Source: Halosaccharopolyspora lacisalsi
GTDB taxonomy: Bacteria; Actinomycetota; Actinomycetes; Mycobacteriales; Pseudonocardiaceae
DNA length: 64,000 nt
Assembly (NCBI RefSeq): GCF_014137975.1
Contig: NZ_JACGWZ010000003.1
Span: forward strand, 275,501 to 339,500
Reading direction: 5' to 3'
Shown here piece by piece: positions 1 to 7,325 of the stretch (positions within the stretch are counted from its first letter, which is position 1; each line of letters begins with the position of its first letter). Made by a program: the position numbers and the translations under genes. Below the pieces are notes generated by a model, which saw nothing but the letters and a program-made list of their open reading frames with translations, did no database searches and was not told the origin of the DNA.

Positions 1-553
1 TCCGCTCGGCGTCGGTGGCCATCCCCTTCTTGAAGTCTTCGATGCTCAGCAGCTGCCCGGAGGTTAAGGTGCCGTCGCTGTTGAGCTGCTGAAGCAGGTC
101 CTGGCCCACGCGTCGTCGCGGTTCCTCGTCATCGCAGAGCCGTATGGTCGGTGGTTGCTTCGGATCGTCGTGCTGGGTGACCTGTGCCAGCCGAAGGTCC
201 GCTGGCACGTCCGACTCGGCGCTGTCGCGGTAGGTCGGGGAGAAATTGGCGTTGAACACCCGCAGGCATCCGTTCGCCAGCGTCTCGTGCAGTGACCGCA
301 GAGCTCCCTTCAGCGACGAGCCCGGGATGAATGGCGTTCCGTCGGGGTGAAGAGGCAAGCTCGGGCCGGGGTCCGAGCCCTCTGATAGCCGGGTGATGTT
401 GCGAACCAGCAGCGGTGCCTCGGCCGTGATCCTGATATGTAGCGCTCCCGACAGCAGGTTCGGGTCCCCGAGGTGCCCGTGCGGACGCTTCCGCACTGGT
501 GGTCTGCTGGGGAAGGGGACGAACGTGTACGGGTTGACGAACGTCTCGTCCAT
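1..553 (-). CDS. CRISPR-associated RAMP protein, TIGR03986-like (partial, 3' end outside window)
   Basis: Reading leftward from an ATG at 553, the frame stays open to the window edge (184 codons), so only the N-terminal part is seen. It opens with MDETFVNPYTFVPFP, and around residues 75-90 has PFIPGSSLKGALRSLHE, the hallmark of RAMP-fold proteins of type III effector complexes, followed by a Cys- and Arg-containing stretch. The NPYxFVP opening is what I know from the TIGR03986 family. A GGAGG ribosome-binding site lies at 560-564, six bases before the start. As a backbone subunit it would bind crRNA or cleave target RNA. It is divergent from the SAVED gene and about 1.7 kb from cas6, so the rest of the type III operon (cas10 and others) probably lies to the left. 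The subtype (III-B, III-D or other) cannot be decided from this fragment. Confidence 0.82.
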   Translation of the reverse strand, partial: MDETFVNPYTFVPFPSRPPVRKRPHGHLGDPNLLSGALHIRITAEAPLLVRNITRLSEGSDPGPSLPLHPDGTPFIPGSSLKGALRSLHETLANGCLRVFNANFSPTYRDSAESDVPADLRLAQVTQHDDPKQPPTIRLCDDEEPRRRVGQDLLQQLNSDGTLTSGQLLSIEDFKKGMATDAER

Positions 554-659
554 GTATTGCCTCCAAGGTGACCCCTGCCCTGGGACGTCGATCACCGCGA
601 CTTCGCCGACTCGATCATGAGCTACGGTACCGAACGTGATCCACTCGTAGGGGAGAGTG

Positions 660-1751
660 ATGAAAATTCCTGGGGATCGAGAGCGAAAAAGGCCGCTGCG
701 CTGGGTGAATAGCGCCAAGGGTGCGGACGTGGCGAACTTCCTGCTCGTCGTGGCGACCGCGCTGACGACGGCGACCGTCGCCCTGGTCATCGAAGACTTG
801 CTGGCCAAACCCGTATGGAACCCCCAGTTCGTCTGGTACCGCGGTCTTGCTCTGCTCGCCGCGATCCTGCTGGCGTTCTTGGCCGTGTACTGGCGTTCGA
901 GAGTCTGGCGCAACGCGGGCACCCTGTTCTACGTCCACCTGCTCGACGAGCGGATGCGAGATCTGCGGACGGCCTCGTTGACGTCCGCTACCAAGCAGCG
1001 CATGTCGTCGCGTTCCCTAGTCCGCTGGTCCGACCTGGACAGCCAGACGATCGAGGGAGTCATCGACCTGCACCAGTCGTGCCACGAGATGGGTGCGGCT
1101 CTGGAGACCGCTATTAACACCGATCGCGATGACACCGGGTGCACCATTGCTCCGAACATGCTCTGGCCGACTGCCCTGGCCGTCGGTGCGTACTTGCCGA
1201 CCAGCCGCGAGTTACGACTCCTGGAGCTCTCCCCCAGCAATGAGCACGAGTTCGAGCTGCAACGAGGTGGTTCCGGTGGGGTGGACGTGAAGTGCCACGA
1301 GACCGTTGCGGACCAAAGCGGTCGAGTCGGGGTCTGGCTGGCGTTCACTCCCATGGCCGAGAAGTTCTCCACCGGCGCCTTCGAGCAGTTCGGTGTCGAG
1401 ACCGTGCACGTCCTCACCGCCGGCGGGAGCATCCCGAGCCGGGATAACCCACCTAATCACGACGGTGCGCGCTTGAAGCAGCTCGCCCGGGAAATCGCAG
1501 GGCAGCTCGTCCGCGTTAAGAGAGACAGCGGAAACAGGGAGCTCGTCGTGGTCGCCATGATCCCCAAGACCGTGGCTCTGACCGTCGGCTGGCACCTCTC
1601 CCAGTACGAGTGCCGCTTCTTCCAGGGTACCCACCTCATACACTACGACTACGCCAGAGACGTTTACATCCCAATGCGCGTGCGCCCCTCTCAGCCGAGC
1701 ACCCCACCTCGACGAAGCGGGGCTCTGCACGATTCGCAGCCCGCGGAGTAA
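660..1751 (+). CDS. Two-TM SAVED-domain protein, candidate cyclic-oligonucleotide-gated membrane effector (Cap14-like)
   Basis: The N-terminus has two hydrophobic helices (about residues 24-46 and 60-80). The rest, from about 125 to 345, resembles a SAVED domain: two CARF-like halves with the motifs TALAVGAYLP and TVALTVGWHL, and the terminal signature HYDYARDVYIPMRV. SAVED domains bind cyclic di- to oligonucleotides in CBASS and type III CRISPR immunity, and two-TM SAVED proteins (Cap14) are known in CBASS as membrane-disrupting effectors. No nucleotide cyclase or CBASS accessory gene is visible nearby. A type III RAMP gene is divergently adjacent and a CRISPR array follows, so the likely ligand source is Cas10-made cyclic oligoadenylate; that is inference. 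The ATG at 660 is preferred over an overlapping GTG at 657, with GGGGAG at 650-655 as ribosome-binding site. The tail after about residue 345 is Pro/Ser-rich. Confidence 0.75.
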   Translation: MKIPGDRERKRPLRWVNSAKGADVANFLLVVATALTTATVALVIEDLLAKPVWNPQFVWYRGLALLAAILLAFLAVYWRSRVWRNAGTLFYVHLLDERMRDLRTASLTSATKQRMSSRSLVRWSDLDSQTIEGVIDLHQSCHEMGAALETAINTDRDDTGCTIAPNMLWPTALAVGAYLPTSRELRLLELSPSNEHEFELQRGGSGGVDVKCHETVADQSGRVGVWLAFTPMAEKFSTGAFEQFGVETVHVLTAGGSIPSRDNPPNHDGARLKQLAREIAGQLVRVKRDSGNRELVVVAMIPKTVALTVGWHLSQYECRFFQGTHLIHYDYARDVYIPMRVRPSQPSTPPRRSGALHDSQPAE

Positions 1752-1859
1752 GATCCGGTCAGCAGGCCCCGGCGTCGACATGCCAGACTGGCGGCCTGCT
1801 GCCGCAGGGCGGCATGTTGATCTCATAACAAGCACTGTGACCTGCGATTTTACTCTCGG
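1752..1859 (+). promoter_or_regulatory. Leader of CRISPR array 1
   Basis: This 108-nt stretch between the SAVED stop codon and the first repeat ends in TTTTACTCTCGG. The same motif ends the leaders of arrays 2 and 3. Further upstream it shares the block CCCCGGCGTCG and a GTCAGACT-like block with leader 3 at matching positions. It should carry the array promoter, transcribed left to right, and the docking site for spacer integration. Confidence 0.65.
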
Positions 1860-2152
1860 GCTCGCACCGTCCCTACGAGGGATCGCAACCCGGTTTCCGC
1901 GACATGACGGCGCCCCCCGGCCAAGCTCGCACCGTCCCTACGAGGGATCGCAACATGCCGTGATCCTGCTTGTAGAGGTACACAGCCATGCTCGCACCGT
2001 CCCTACGAGGGATCGCAACGGAACGAGGACCGGGCCTACGAGCTGGTTCTGGTCGTGCTCGCACCGTCCCTACGAGGGATCGCAACCCTTCAGGTAGGCG
2101 CACCAGTAGGACACGAGCCCGTGTCGCACCCGTCCCTACGAGGGATGGCGAA
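1860..2152 (+). CRISPR. CRISPR array 1 (5 repeats, 4 spacers)
   Basis: Repeats of 30 nt start at 1860, 1925, 1990, 2057 and 2123, with spacers of 35, 35, 37 and 36 nt. The shared core is GTCCCTACGAGGGATCGCAAC (split: GTCCCTACGAGGGAT then CGCAAC), forming a TCCCT/AGGGA hairpin. Cas6 cutting below the hairpin would leave an 8-nt 5' handle ATCGCAAC. The last repeat is degenerate at its 3' end (GGATGGCGAA), which places the leader on the left. Its 5' part (GTCGCACCCG) matches array 2 repeats rather than its own neighbours. Three of the four spacers read as plausible peptides on the reverse strand (for example MAVYLYKQDHG). Confidence 0.97.
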
Positions 2153-2225
2153 GCCAGCTGGGTGAATCGGGCCCGTCGCTGGCGCGGCGTGTGGTAGACC
2201 TCGGGGTGATCACGAGGAGGTCTGC

Positions 2226-2957
2226 GTGCGGCTGCGGGTGGAGCTGACGACGAGAGCGACGGAGATCCCGAAGCGGGACGTGCTGCGACCGGGTCGGGGG
2301 GTCATGTACGGCCTGCTGGCCGAGAACGCTCCGTCGTGGGGAGACCGGCTGCACACCTCCGGTCTGGGCCCGCACGGGCTGGTGCCGATCGGGCACAGCG
2401 CCCCGCGGTTTCCCGAGGCGCGCGCTCGCTCTGGCGTGCATGCGGCTGGCGGGCCGGGCGTGGTGGAGTTTTCCAGCCCCCTGACCGAGATCGCTCACGC
2501 GCTGAACGCCGGACTGCAGGAGAGGTCCGTGCTCGACTGGGGCGGCGTGGCTCTACAGGTGCAGCGAGTGACCCCCGTGTTCCCGCCGCTATTCTCCCAC
2601 GGAACAGCGGAACTGAGCACGGTCACCCCGGTCGTGGTCAAAGGTCCACCAGGGCGGGACGAACACGGCCAACGACTACGCAAACAACGCTGGTTGCTTC
2701 CCGGAGAATCGGACTGGGAAACCTACTTCGTGAACAACCTGCGCCGCAAGGCCGAAACCCTCGACCTCGACCCCGACGTGAAACTCGAGATGCTGACGCG
2801 TGTGGGCCGCAAACACTCGCTCGCGGTCGGCCGAGGCACTAAAATCGGTGCCGAGGTAGCCTTGCGGTTGTCCGGCCCACCAGCGACCCTCCAGGCACTG
2901 TGGTCGTGGGGGCTCGGTGCATCGAATTCCGCCGGCTTCGGGGCGGTCACCGTATAG
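2226..2957 (+). CDS. cas6: CRISPR repeat endoribonuclease Cas6
   Basis: The 243-residue product is a Cas6-family RAMP endonuclease that cuts pre-crRNA within the repeat stem. The C-terminal half shows the usual Cas6 layout: TPVVVKGPPG, then WETYFVNNLRRKAE, a KIGAEVALRLSG strand, and the Gly-rich terminal loop GLGASNSAGFGAV. A catalytic His is not obvious by eye; candidates lie in the N-terminal RAMP half. GTG at 2226 is chosen because AGGAGG sits at 2215-2220, five bases upstream. It lies between arrays 1 and 2 and is the only complete processing gene visible, so it probably serves all three arrays, whose repeat stems are the same. A 74-nt gap after array 1 must hold its promoter unless it is read through from the array. 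Confidence 0.93.
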   Translation: MRLRVELTTRATEIPKRDVLRPGRGVMYGLLAENAPSWGDRLHTSGLGPHGLVPIGHSAPRFPEARARSGVHAAGGPGVVEFSSPLTEIAHALNAGLQERSVLDWGGVALQVQRVTPVFPPLFSHGTAELSTVTPVVVKGPPGRDEHGQRLRKQRWLLPGESDWETYFVNNLRRKAETLDLDPDVKLEMLTRVGRKHSLAVGRGTKIGAEVALRLSGPPATLQALWSWGLGASNSAGFGAVTV

Positions 2958-3002
2958 CCCAACTGTCCCCTGTGCTGTGCTCCCTGCTGAGGCCGTGTCG
3001 GA

Positions 3003-3050
3003 CGGCAGTCGCGGCATGTTGTCAGTGATTGACCTCGTGGAGTCCTGTAG
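3003..3050 (+). pseudogene. Remnant of a cas2 3' end
   Basis: These 48 bases align without a gap to the last 48 bases of the intact cas2 gene at 29173-29220, at roughly 70% identity by eye. The shared ends are CGGCAGTC at the start and TCCTGTAG, containing the stop codon, at the end. Only the last few codons (P-R-G-V-L-stop against P-H-D-I-L-stop) can still be read. This implies that array 2 was once headed by a cas1-cas2 pair that has been deleted, with cas6 now sitting in its place. Confidence 0.7.
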
Positions 3051-3159
3051 CGTGCTTTTCAGCGAGTCGGGCCGAGGCTGTGCTTGACTTCCGGCTTGCT
3101 GGACACGGTCCGCTGTTTAACAAGATCATACCGACTATGACCAGTGGTTTTACTCTCGG
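3051..3159 (+). promoter_or_regulatory. Leader of CRISPR array 2
   Basis: This is exactly 109 nt, the same distance as from the cas2 stop to the first repeat in array 3. It shares with leader 3 the blocks TTCAGCGAGTC, CTGTTTRACAAGATCA and ATGACCAGYGGTTTTACTC. It should hold the array promoter and integration-guiding sequence. Confidence 0.8.
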
Positions 3160-3843
3160 GTCGCACCCGTCCCTACGAGGGATCGCAACTTGGGCTGTTT
3201 GCCCCACCAGGGGTCTTGCAGTGTGGTCGCACCCGTCCCTACGAGGGATCGCGACTTGGGCTGTTTGCCCCACCAGGGGTCTTGCAGTGTGGTCGCACCC
3301 GTCCCTACGAGGGATCGCAACCCCGGGACGACTTGTTCCAGCTTCACTGTGGTCGTGTCGCACCCGTCCCTACGAGGGATCGCAACGCGAAGGTCATGGT
3401 GCCGTTGCGGTAGTGGGGGAAGGGTCGCACCCGTCCCTACGAGGGATCGCAACGTGACGACCCGCTGCGCTTCGAGGCGCTGGAGGGCGTCGCACCTGTC
3501 CCTACGAGGGATCGCAACAGGGCGCGGGCTGCAGCGACGAGTGCCTGTGCGCGTTCGCATCTGTCCCTACGAGGGATCGCAACGCAATCGCGGCTTTGAC
3601 GGTGGTGGTGGAGACGCTGAAGTCCGCACCGTCCCTACGAGGGATCGCAACTCCCACCATTGCTGCGCGACGGGCTCCGCCCGCAGCAGCGTCCGCACTG
3701 CCCCTACGAGGGATAGCAACCCGTGTACCAGGAGCCCGGTGTCGTCGGACCAGGCATGTCCCCACTGCCCCTATGAGGGGTAACAACTGCTTCGACCACC
3801 TGCGAGTCGCGTTGTCTGCACGGCCCTGCGAGGGATAGCAATG
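3160..3843 (+). CRISPR. CRISPR array 2 (11 repeats, 10 spacers)
   Basis: Repeats start at 3160, 3226, 3292, 3357, 3424, 3489, 3554, 3622, 3691, 3758 and 3814. The 5'-most ones read GTCGCACCCGTCCCTACGAG plus GGATCGCAAC. Spacers are mostly 34-39 nt. Repeats decay steadily away from the leader: first CACCTG and CATCTG variants, then CCCCTATGAGGGG with TAACAAC, and finally CGGCCCTGCGAGGGATAGCAA. The last spacer is only about 26 nt. The first two spacers (3190-3225 and 3256-3291) are identical, so a 66-bp repeat-spacer unit is tandemly duplicated. Polarity, leader position and decay all agree on left-to-right growth and transcription. Confidence 0.97.
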
Positions 3844-3991
3844 GGATGCTGGTGAAGACGAGTCGAGACCGCCGTGTTCGCGCCGTCTGCGCAACGTTGA
3901 CACGGTGCGTGCGGCTAGCTACGGACCGCTGATCCGCATTGTCTCTGTAAAAACCGCAACTTCCCGAGTCATTACAGCTAGTCTTCACGTT

Positions 3992-4168
3992 ATGAACGAA
4001 GAAACACGCACAGCGCTCCGGAACTACGACTGGATGGTCCGCAACCGAGGACTCGGTGATGTGGAGTTGGCCTGGGACTCCGACACCATCGTGTATGGCA
4101 ACGGTGGCGCTGTCATCGATACCTTGTGCGAACCAGGTTTCACGCCCGCTACTTCCGAGCCGGAATGA
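3992..4168 (+). CDS. Small hypothetical protein
   Basis: This 58-residue protein (MNEETRTALRNYDWMVRNRG...) I do not recognise. Its composition (charged N-terminus, Trp-Asp pair, acidic end) looks protein-like, and base use is less GC-rich than nearby genes. The same frame is open from 3905, but the upstream part reads like noncoding sequence beyond the array, so I favour the ATG at 3992 even though no clear ribosome-binding site precedes it. It is the first gene beyond the old end of array 2. No function can be proposed. Confidence 0.45.
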   Translation: MNEETRTALRNYDWMVRNRGLGDVELAWDSDTIVYGNGGAVIDTLCEPGFTPATSEPE

Positions 4169-4261
4169 CCTACCGGAGGCAGGACTCGTAACAGCAAGAG
4201 GAGCAACTGAAGTACCGCGATGAGTGGGCTCGTGGGAGAGCTCTCCCGCAGGCCCATTCGT

Positions 4262-4495
4262 TCAGCGTCCCCTGCAAGGTCTCCATGGGCGCTGGCGTTG
4301 TTCTGGTCCTCGTGGTGGCAGACGCCATGGACCGGTGTAGCGAGCGCCGCATCCGGTGCAGTGGGCGTAGTACATGCAGGACAACGGGCCAAATGTTGTG
4401 GAGGGGTGTGCTCGTAGTTTATCGCCGTCGACCTCAGTGACGAGGCCGGGACATTCCGGGACGCATGTGCAGTGATCTGCTTCCGCGTGAGTCAT
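4262..4495 (-). CDS. Small Cys-rich (zinc-ribbon-like) hypothetical protein
   Basis: This 77-residue product has Cys/His clusters (HCTCVPECPG, then CMYYAHCTGCGARY) that could bind one or two zinc ions. Its ATG overlaps the stop codon of the upstream 142-residue gene by four bases (ATGA), implying translational coupling in a two-gene operon. The C-terminus is basic and low-complexity (PRGPEQRQRPWRPCRGR). I do not recognise the family; a small nucleic-acid-binding partner of the upstream protein is one reading. Coupling is the main reason to believe it is real. Confidence 0.5.
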   Translation of the reverse strand: MTHAEADHCTCVPECPGLVTEVDGDKLRAHPSTTFGPLSCMYYAHCTGCGARYTGPWRLPPRGPEQRQRPWRPCRGR

Positions 4496-4911
4496 GCTTG
4501 TTCCCGAGGAGTCCGATTACGAGGTTCGGTTTCCAGGCGTTCAGCGACAGTGGCGATGTCGTCTTCGTCGAAGGTGCTGCGGGCTGTGGAGTAGGGCAGC
4601 CTGGCGGCAGCTGCCAGGCTCTCCCAGGTGTAGTCGGGGCGAGTGCCGGTGAACTCGCGTCCGTAAGCCATCAGCAGGCGAATTTTGCGATCCGCCTCGT
4701 CACGTCGCGCTCGTGCTGCACTGATCTGCCCGAGCAGTGGGTCGATGTCACCGCCTTCCAAGGCGGCTTGCATCTGTTCAGCAAGGTCAATCCGCCTGTC
4801 AGCGAGATCGCTCTCGGCGTCATCGGCAAGCTCTGGCGGCTCGATGTTGTCCGGTGTGGCATGGGGATATGCCAACCATGTCAGGTCGTTGATGAGGTTT
4901 CGTACTGCCAT
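4492..4911 (-). CDS. Hypothetical protein with possible HTH C-terminus
   Basis: About 140 residues. The N-terminal two thirds is acidic and helical (a long run of Asp/Glu/Ala/Arg), and the C-terminal part (YTWESLAAAARLPYSTARSTFDEDDIATVAERL) has the spacing of a helix-turn-helix. Start choice is between ATG at 4920 (MPIMAV...) and ATG at 4911 (MAVRNL...). A perfect 17-bp palindrome lies just upstream and may be its own operator. It is followed by the coupled zinc-ribbon-like gene. An autoregulated small DNA-binding protein is plausible but unproven. Confidence 0.6.
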   Translation of the reverse strand: MAVRNLINDLTWLAYPHATPDNIEPPELADDAESDLADRRIDLAEQMQAALEGGDIDPLLGQISAARARRDEADRKIRLLMAYGREFTGTRPDYTWESLAAAARLPYSTARSTFDEDDIATVAERLETEPRNRTPREQA

Positions 4912-4932
4912 GATCGGCATAATACAACATTG

Positions 4933-4949
4933 CTAGCGAATTTCGCTAG
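4933..4949. promoter_or_regulatory. 17-bp palindrome, candidate operator
   Basis: CTAGCGAA-T-TTCGCTAG is a perfect inverted repeat with a one-base centre. It lies 13-22 bases upstream of the possible starts of the minus-strand HTH-like gene and about 50 bases before the MFS gene on the other strand. Its position suits a regulator site controlling one or both divergent genes. Confidence 0.5.
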
Positions 4950-4995
4950 TATTGCCCGCGTGGGCTAAGCAGCCTCAGTAGCTGGGACTCTTCTC

Positions 4996-6306
4996 TTGGT
5001 CAGTGCTGTGCAGTTGGATGGGCGGGTGATCGCGTCGAAGTGCCATCGGGCACGTCGAAAGCTGGTGGTGGGTATTGGTTCACTGGGGCCGCTGCACTAC
5101 CCAGGGTTTCGACGGTTTTTCGCTGGTCAGGTGCTGTCGACGTTCGGCGACAGCCTGGTGCCGTTGACGATCGCGTTCGCGGTGCTGGAGCTGGCCGGCT
5201 CAGCAGCGGACCTGGGCTTGGTGCTGCTGGCCAACCGGGTGCCGGTGGCCGTGCTGGTATTGGTCGGCGGAGCCGTCGGGGACCGCTGGGACCGGCGACA
5301 AGTGATGGTGGCTGCCGACGTGCTGAGGTGTGCCGCTCAGGCTGCGAGTGGCTTGTTGTTGGTCACAGACACATCCGGAATCGGGGTGCTGATAGCACTG
5401 CAAGCTGCTGCCGGAGTAGGGACAGCGCTATTCACACCAGCGGCCACGGGACTGGTGCCGAGCCTGGTGCCCGAGAGCCAGCTGCGGCAGGCCAACGCGC
5501 TGCTGAGTCTGACCACCCATGCCAACAAGATGATCTCCATCAGCACCGCTGGCGTCCTGGTGGCCACGTTCGGCTCCGGATGGGCGTTGATCGTCGACGC
5601 GGCGACGTTCGCGGTCAGCGCGATGTCGCTGGCATTGCTGCCCTCGTTGGGCACCTCGCCGCGGGTGCAGCGGCAGGGGGTGCTCCGGGGCATGTGGTCC
5701 GGATGGCGTTACGTCGCCACCACGCCGTGGCTGGCGGCGCTACTGCTCTACGCTGCTTTGCTGCAGGGACTGGTCCTCGGTCCGCACATGGTGCTCGGCC
5801 CCCTGGTCAGCGAACAGAAGCTCGGCGGCGCGGCGGCCTGGGCCATCATCGGCGTCGCCCAAGCCATCGGATCGATCGCTGGGGGCCTAATCGCGCTCCG
5901 ACTTCACCCGCGACGACCGCTGGTACCTGCTCTGGCGGCCTCACTGCTGATGGTGCCGTACCTGCTGCTGCTCGCGTCCGCAGAGCCTGTGTGGCTCATC
6001 GCAGCCGCGGCCGTCGGTGTTGGACTCCAGGGCTCCTACTTCCTGACCACACAGGCGTGGATGCTGCAGACCCACGTGCCCGAGGAACGCCTCTCTCGAG
6101 TATCGGCTTGTTCGCAGCTGGGAAACCTCGTGCTCGTACCTCTCAGCCTCGCTGCCACCGGCCCGATCGCTGCACAGCTGGGGGCCCCGGCCATGCTCAC
6201 GGCCGCAGCGACATGGGTGCTCGCCAGCACTCTCGGGGTTCTCGGCGTACCCGCGGTGCGGAGATTGGGAGCAAGGTCGAACATGGAAGCACCCTCAAGG
6301 TCCTGA
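4996..6306 (+). CDS. MFS transporter (MFS_3/EntS-like)
   Basis: A roughly 12-helix major facilitator of up to 436 residues. The N-terminal domain has the family loop GDRWDRRQVMVAADVLRC (motif A-like), and the body resembles the enterobactin-exporter/antibiotic-efflux group (RFFAGQVLSTFGDSLVPLTIAFAVLEL). It would export a small molecule from the cytoplasm with proton antiport. The longest frame begins at TTG 4996; starts nearer to GSLGPLHYPGFRRFF (GTG around 5026 or 5065) fit homologues better, so the first 20-25 residues are uncertain. It is divergent from the palindrome-controlled small operon. No substrate can be named from context. It stands alone with no coupled gene. Confidence 0.88.
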   Translation: MVSAVQLDGRVIASKCHRARRKLVVGIGSLGPLHYPGFRRFFAGQVLSTFGDSLVPLTIAFAVLELAGSAADLGLVLLANRVPVAVLVLVGGAVGDRWDRRQVMVAADVLRCAAQAASGLLLVTDTSGIGVLIALQAAAGVGTALFTPAATGLVPSLVPESQLRQANALLSLTTHANKMISISTAGVLVATFGSGWALIVDAATFAVSAMSLALLPSLGTSPRVQRQGVLRGMWSGWRYVATTPWLAALLLYAALLQGLVLGPHMVLGPLVSEQKLGGAAAWAIIGVAQAIGSIAGGLIALRLHPRRPLVPALAASLLMVPYLLLLASAEPVWLIAAAAVGVGLQGSYFLTTQAWMLQTHVPEERLSRVSACSQLGNLVLVPLSLAATGPIAAQLGAPAMLTAAATWVLASTLGVLGVPAVRRLGARSNMEAPSRS

Positions 6307-6436
6307 CAGGCGAATAGCCAAGATATTGCAGATCAGCGCCTTATAGCAAGGTTCACGCGTTTGGGTGTTTCATGCTCGGCACTGCATCGATACGCTGCCA
6401 ACAGCAAGATCAAAGAGGAATCCAAGGAGGGTTTCT

Positions 6437-7189
6437 ATGTCTAATCGAAACTATAGCACTGGTGATATTGCGGGGCTGATTTCACTTTCCGCCGGGTCGT
6501 GCTACTGGCCGGACTGCACCGTACCTACAGTGGTATTCGTGAACGGCAGGTCAGTGCTAAACCTCCAACGGGCACACATCCGAGCAGCGAAGCCTAATGG
6601 GGCACGTTATGAACCGGACATGACCAACGAGGAGAGAGATTCGTTTGGAAACTTGATCCTACTTTGCAAGCCGCACCACGAGATGGTGGACAAGATCGAC
6701 CCTGATAGCTACCCCGTATCAACTCTCTCCAAATGGAAGCATGAGCGCGAAACCTCAGGACAGGCATCTCTGAACGAGATAAAAAACGTGACCGAAGAAC
6801 GACTTCAAGAAATGATATCGGAAGCTGTCGAAGTGCGCGACGAACAGCTCCAAGGGGCTCTCGACCGTTTTCAAGAAGTCGACTCAGAGGCCGCCAATGT
6901 GCTTCGTGGCCTGGTCGGCGAGTTTAACGACGTGCGCCAGAATGCTTCTTTCCTGGATACCGACAGCATAAGCTTGCTGGATCAAGCTACAAGGAAGCTT
7001 TCTCATCTCGAAGATACAGCCGAACTTCTGCATGAATCAGCAAAAGACCTTGAAGGCCTCCATGATTCAACGCATTCATTGAATGTAGCAACAAAGAACC
7101 TCAATACTGTTCAAGCACGGATGCATGACCTGCACAGCCTCGCTGATGATCTCAAAAAGACAGCAGCAAAACTTGAAGAATTTAGGTAG
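6437..7189 (+). CDS. HNH endonuclease with coiled-coil C-terminus, candidate defence protein
   Basis: The 250-residue protein starts at ATG 6437 behind AAGGAGG (6424-6430). Residues about 20-90 form an HNH fold: CYWPDC, LQRAHIRAAKPNGARYEP, then NLILLCKPHHEMVDK, which supplies the Cys pair and the His residues for zinc and catalysis. The remainder, from about residue 105, is charged and heptad-like, including regularly spaced Leu/His segments (LSHLEDTAELLHESAKDLEGL), and should form a long coiled coil. Base composition is clearly more AT-rich than the flanking genes, and the gene ends before a strong terminator, so it looks like an acquired single-gene module. HNH plus coiled coil occurs in abortive-infection-type systems, but no specific system is recognised. 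Confidence 0.72.
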   Translation: MSNRNYSTGDIAGLISLSAGSCYWPDCTVPTVVFVNGRSVLNLQRAHIRAAKPNGARYEPDMTNEERDSFGNLILLCKPHHEMVDKIDPDSYPVSTLSKWKHERETSGQASLNEIKNVTEERLQEMISEAVEVRDEQLQGALDRFQEVDSEAANVLRGLVGEFNDVRQNASFLDTDSISLLDQATRKLSHLEDTAELLHESAKDLEGLHDSTHSLNVATKNLNTVQARMHDLHSLADDLKKTAAKLEEFR

Positions 7190-7231
7190 TAAATATACCT
7201 GCGACGGCGAGCCAAATCCCGTCAACTAAAA

Positions 7232-7272
7232 ACTTGCTCGACTGTCCGCACTTTGTGGACAGTCGAGCAAGT
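7232..7272 (+). terminator. Strong stem-loop terminator
   Basis: A perfect 16-bp stem (ACTTGCTCGACTGTCC pairing with GGACAGTCGAGCAAGT) with a 9-nt loop lies about 40 nt after the HNH stop codon. AGGGATTTTATTTC follows on the plus strand. It separates the HNH gene from the convergent radical-SAM gene and can serve both. Confidence 0.85.
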
Positions 7273-7325
7273 AGGGATTTTATTTCAATCTATTTGGTTT
7301 TCAGTGTCCGTATTGCGTGAGCCGC

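Noticed and set aside
129-566. A 145-codon minus-strand frame overlapping the RAMP gene
   Set aside because: It is a shadow: the RAMP frame in the same place has a better start, a ribosome-binding site and clear RAMP motifs, but runs off the window edge.
3029-3903. Open frames through CRISPR array 2 with peptides such as SLVGTGAT
   Set aside because: The repeating peptide simply mirrors the CRISPR repeats; no start signals.
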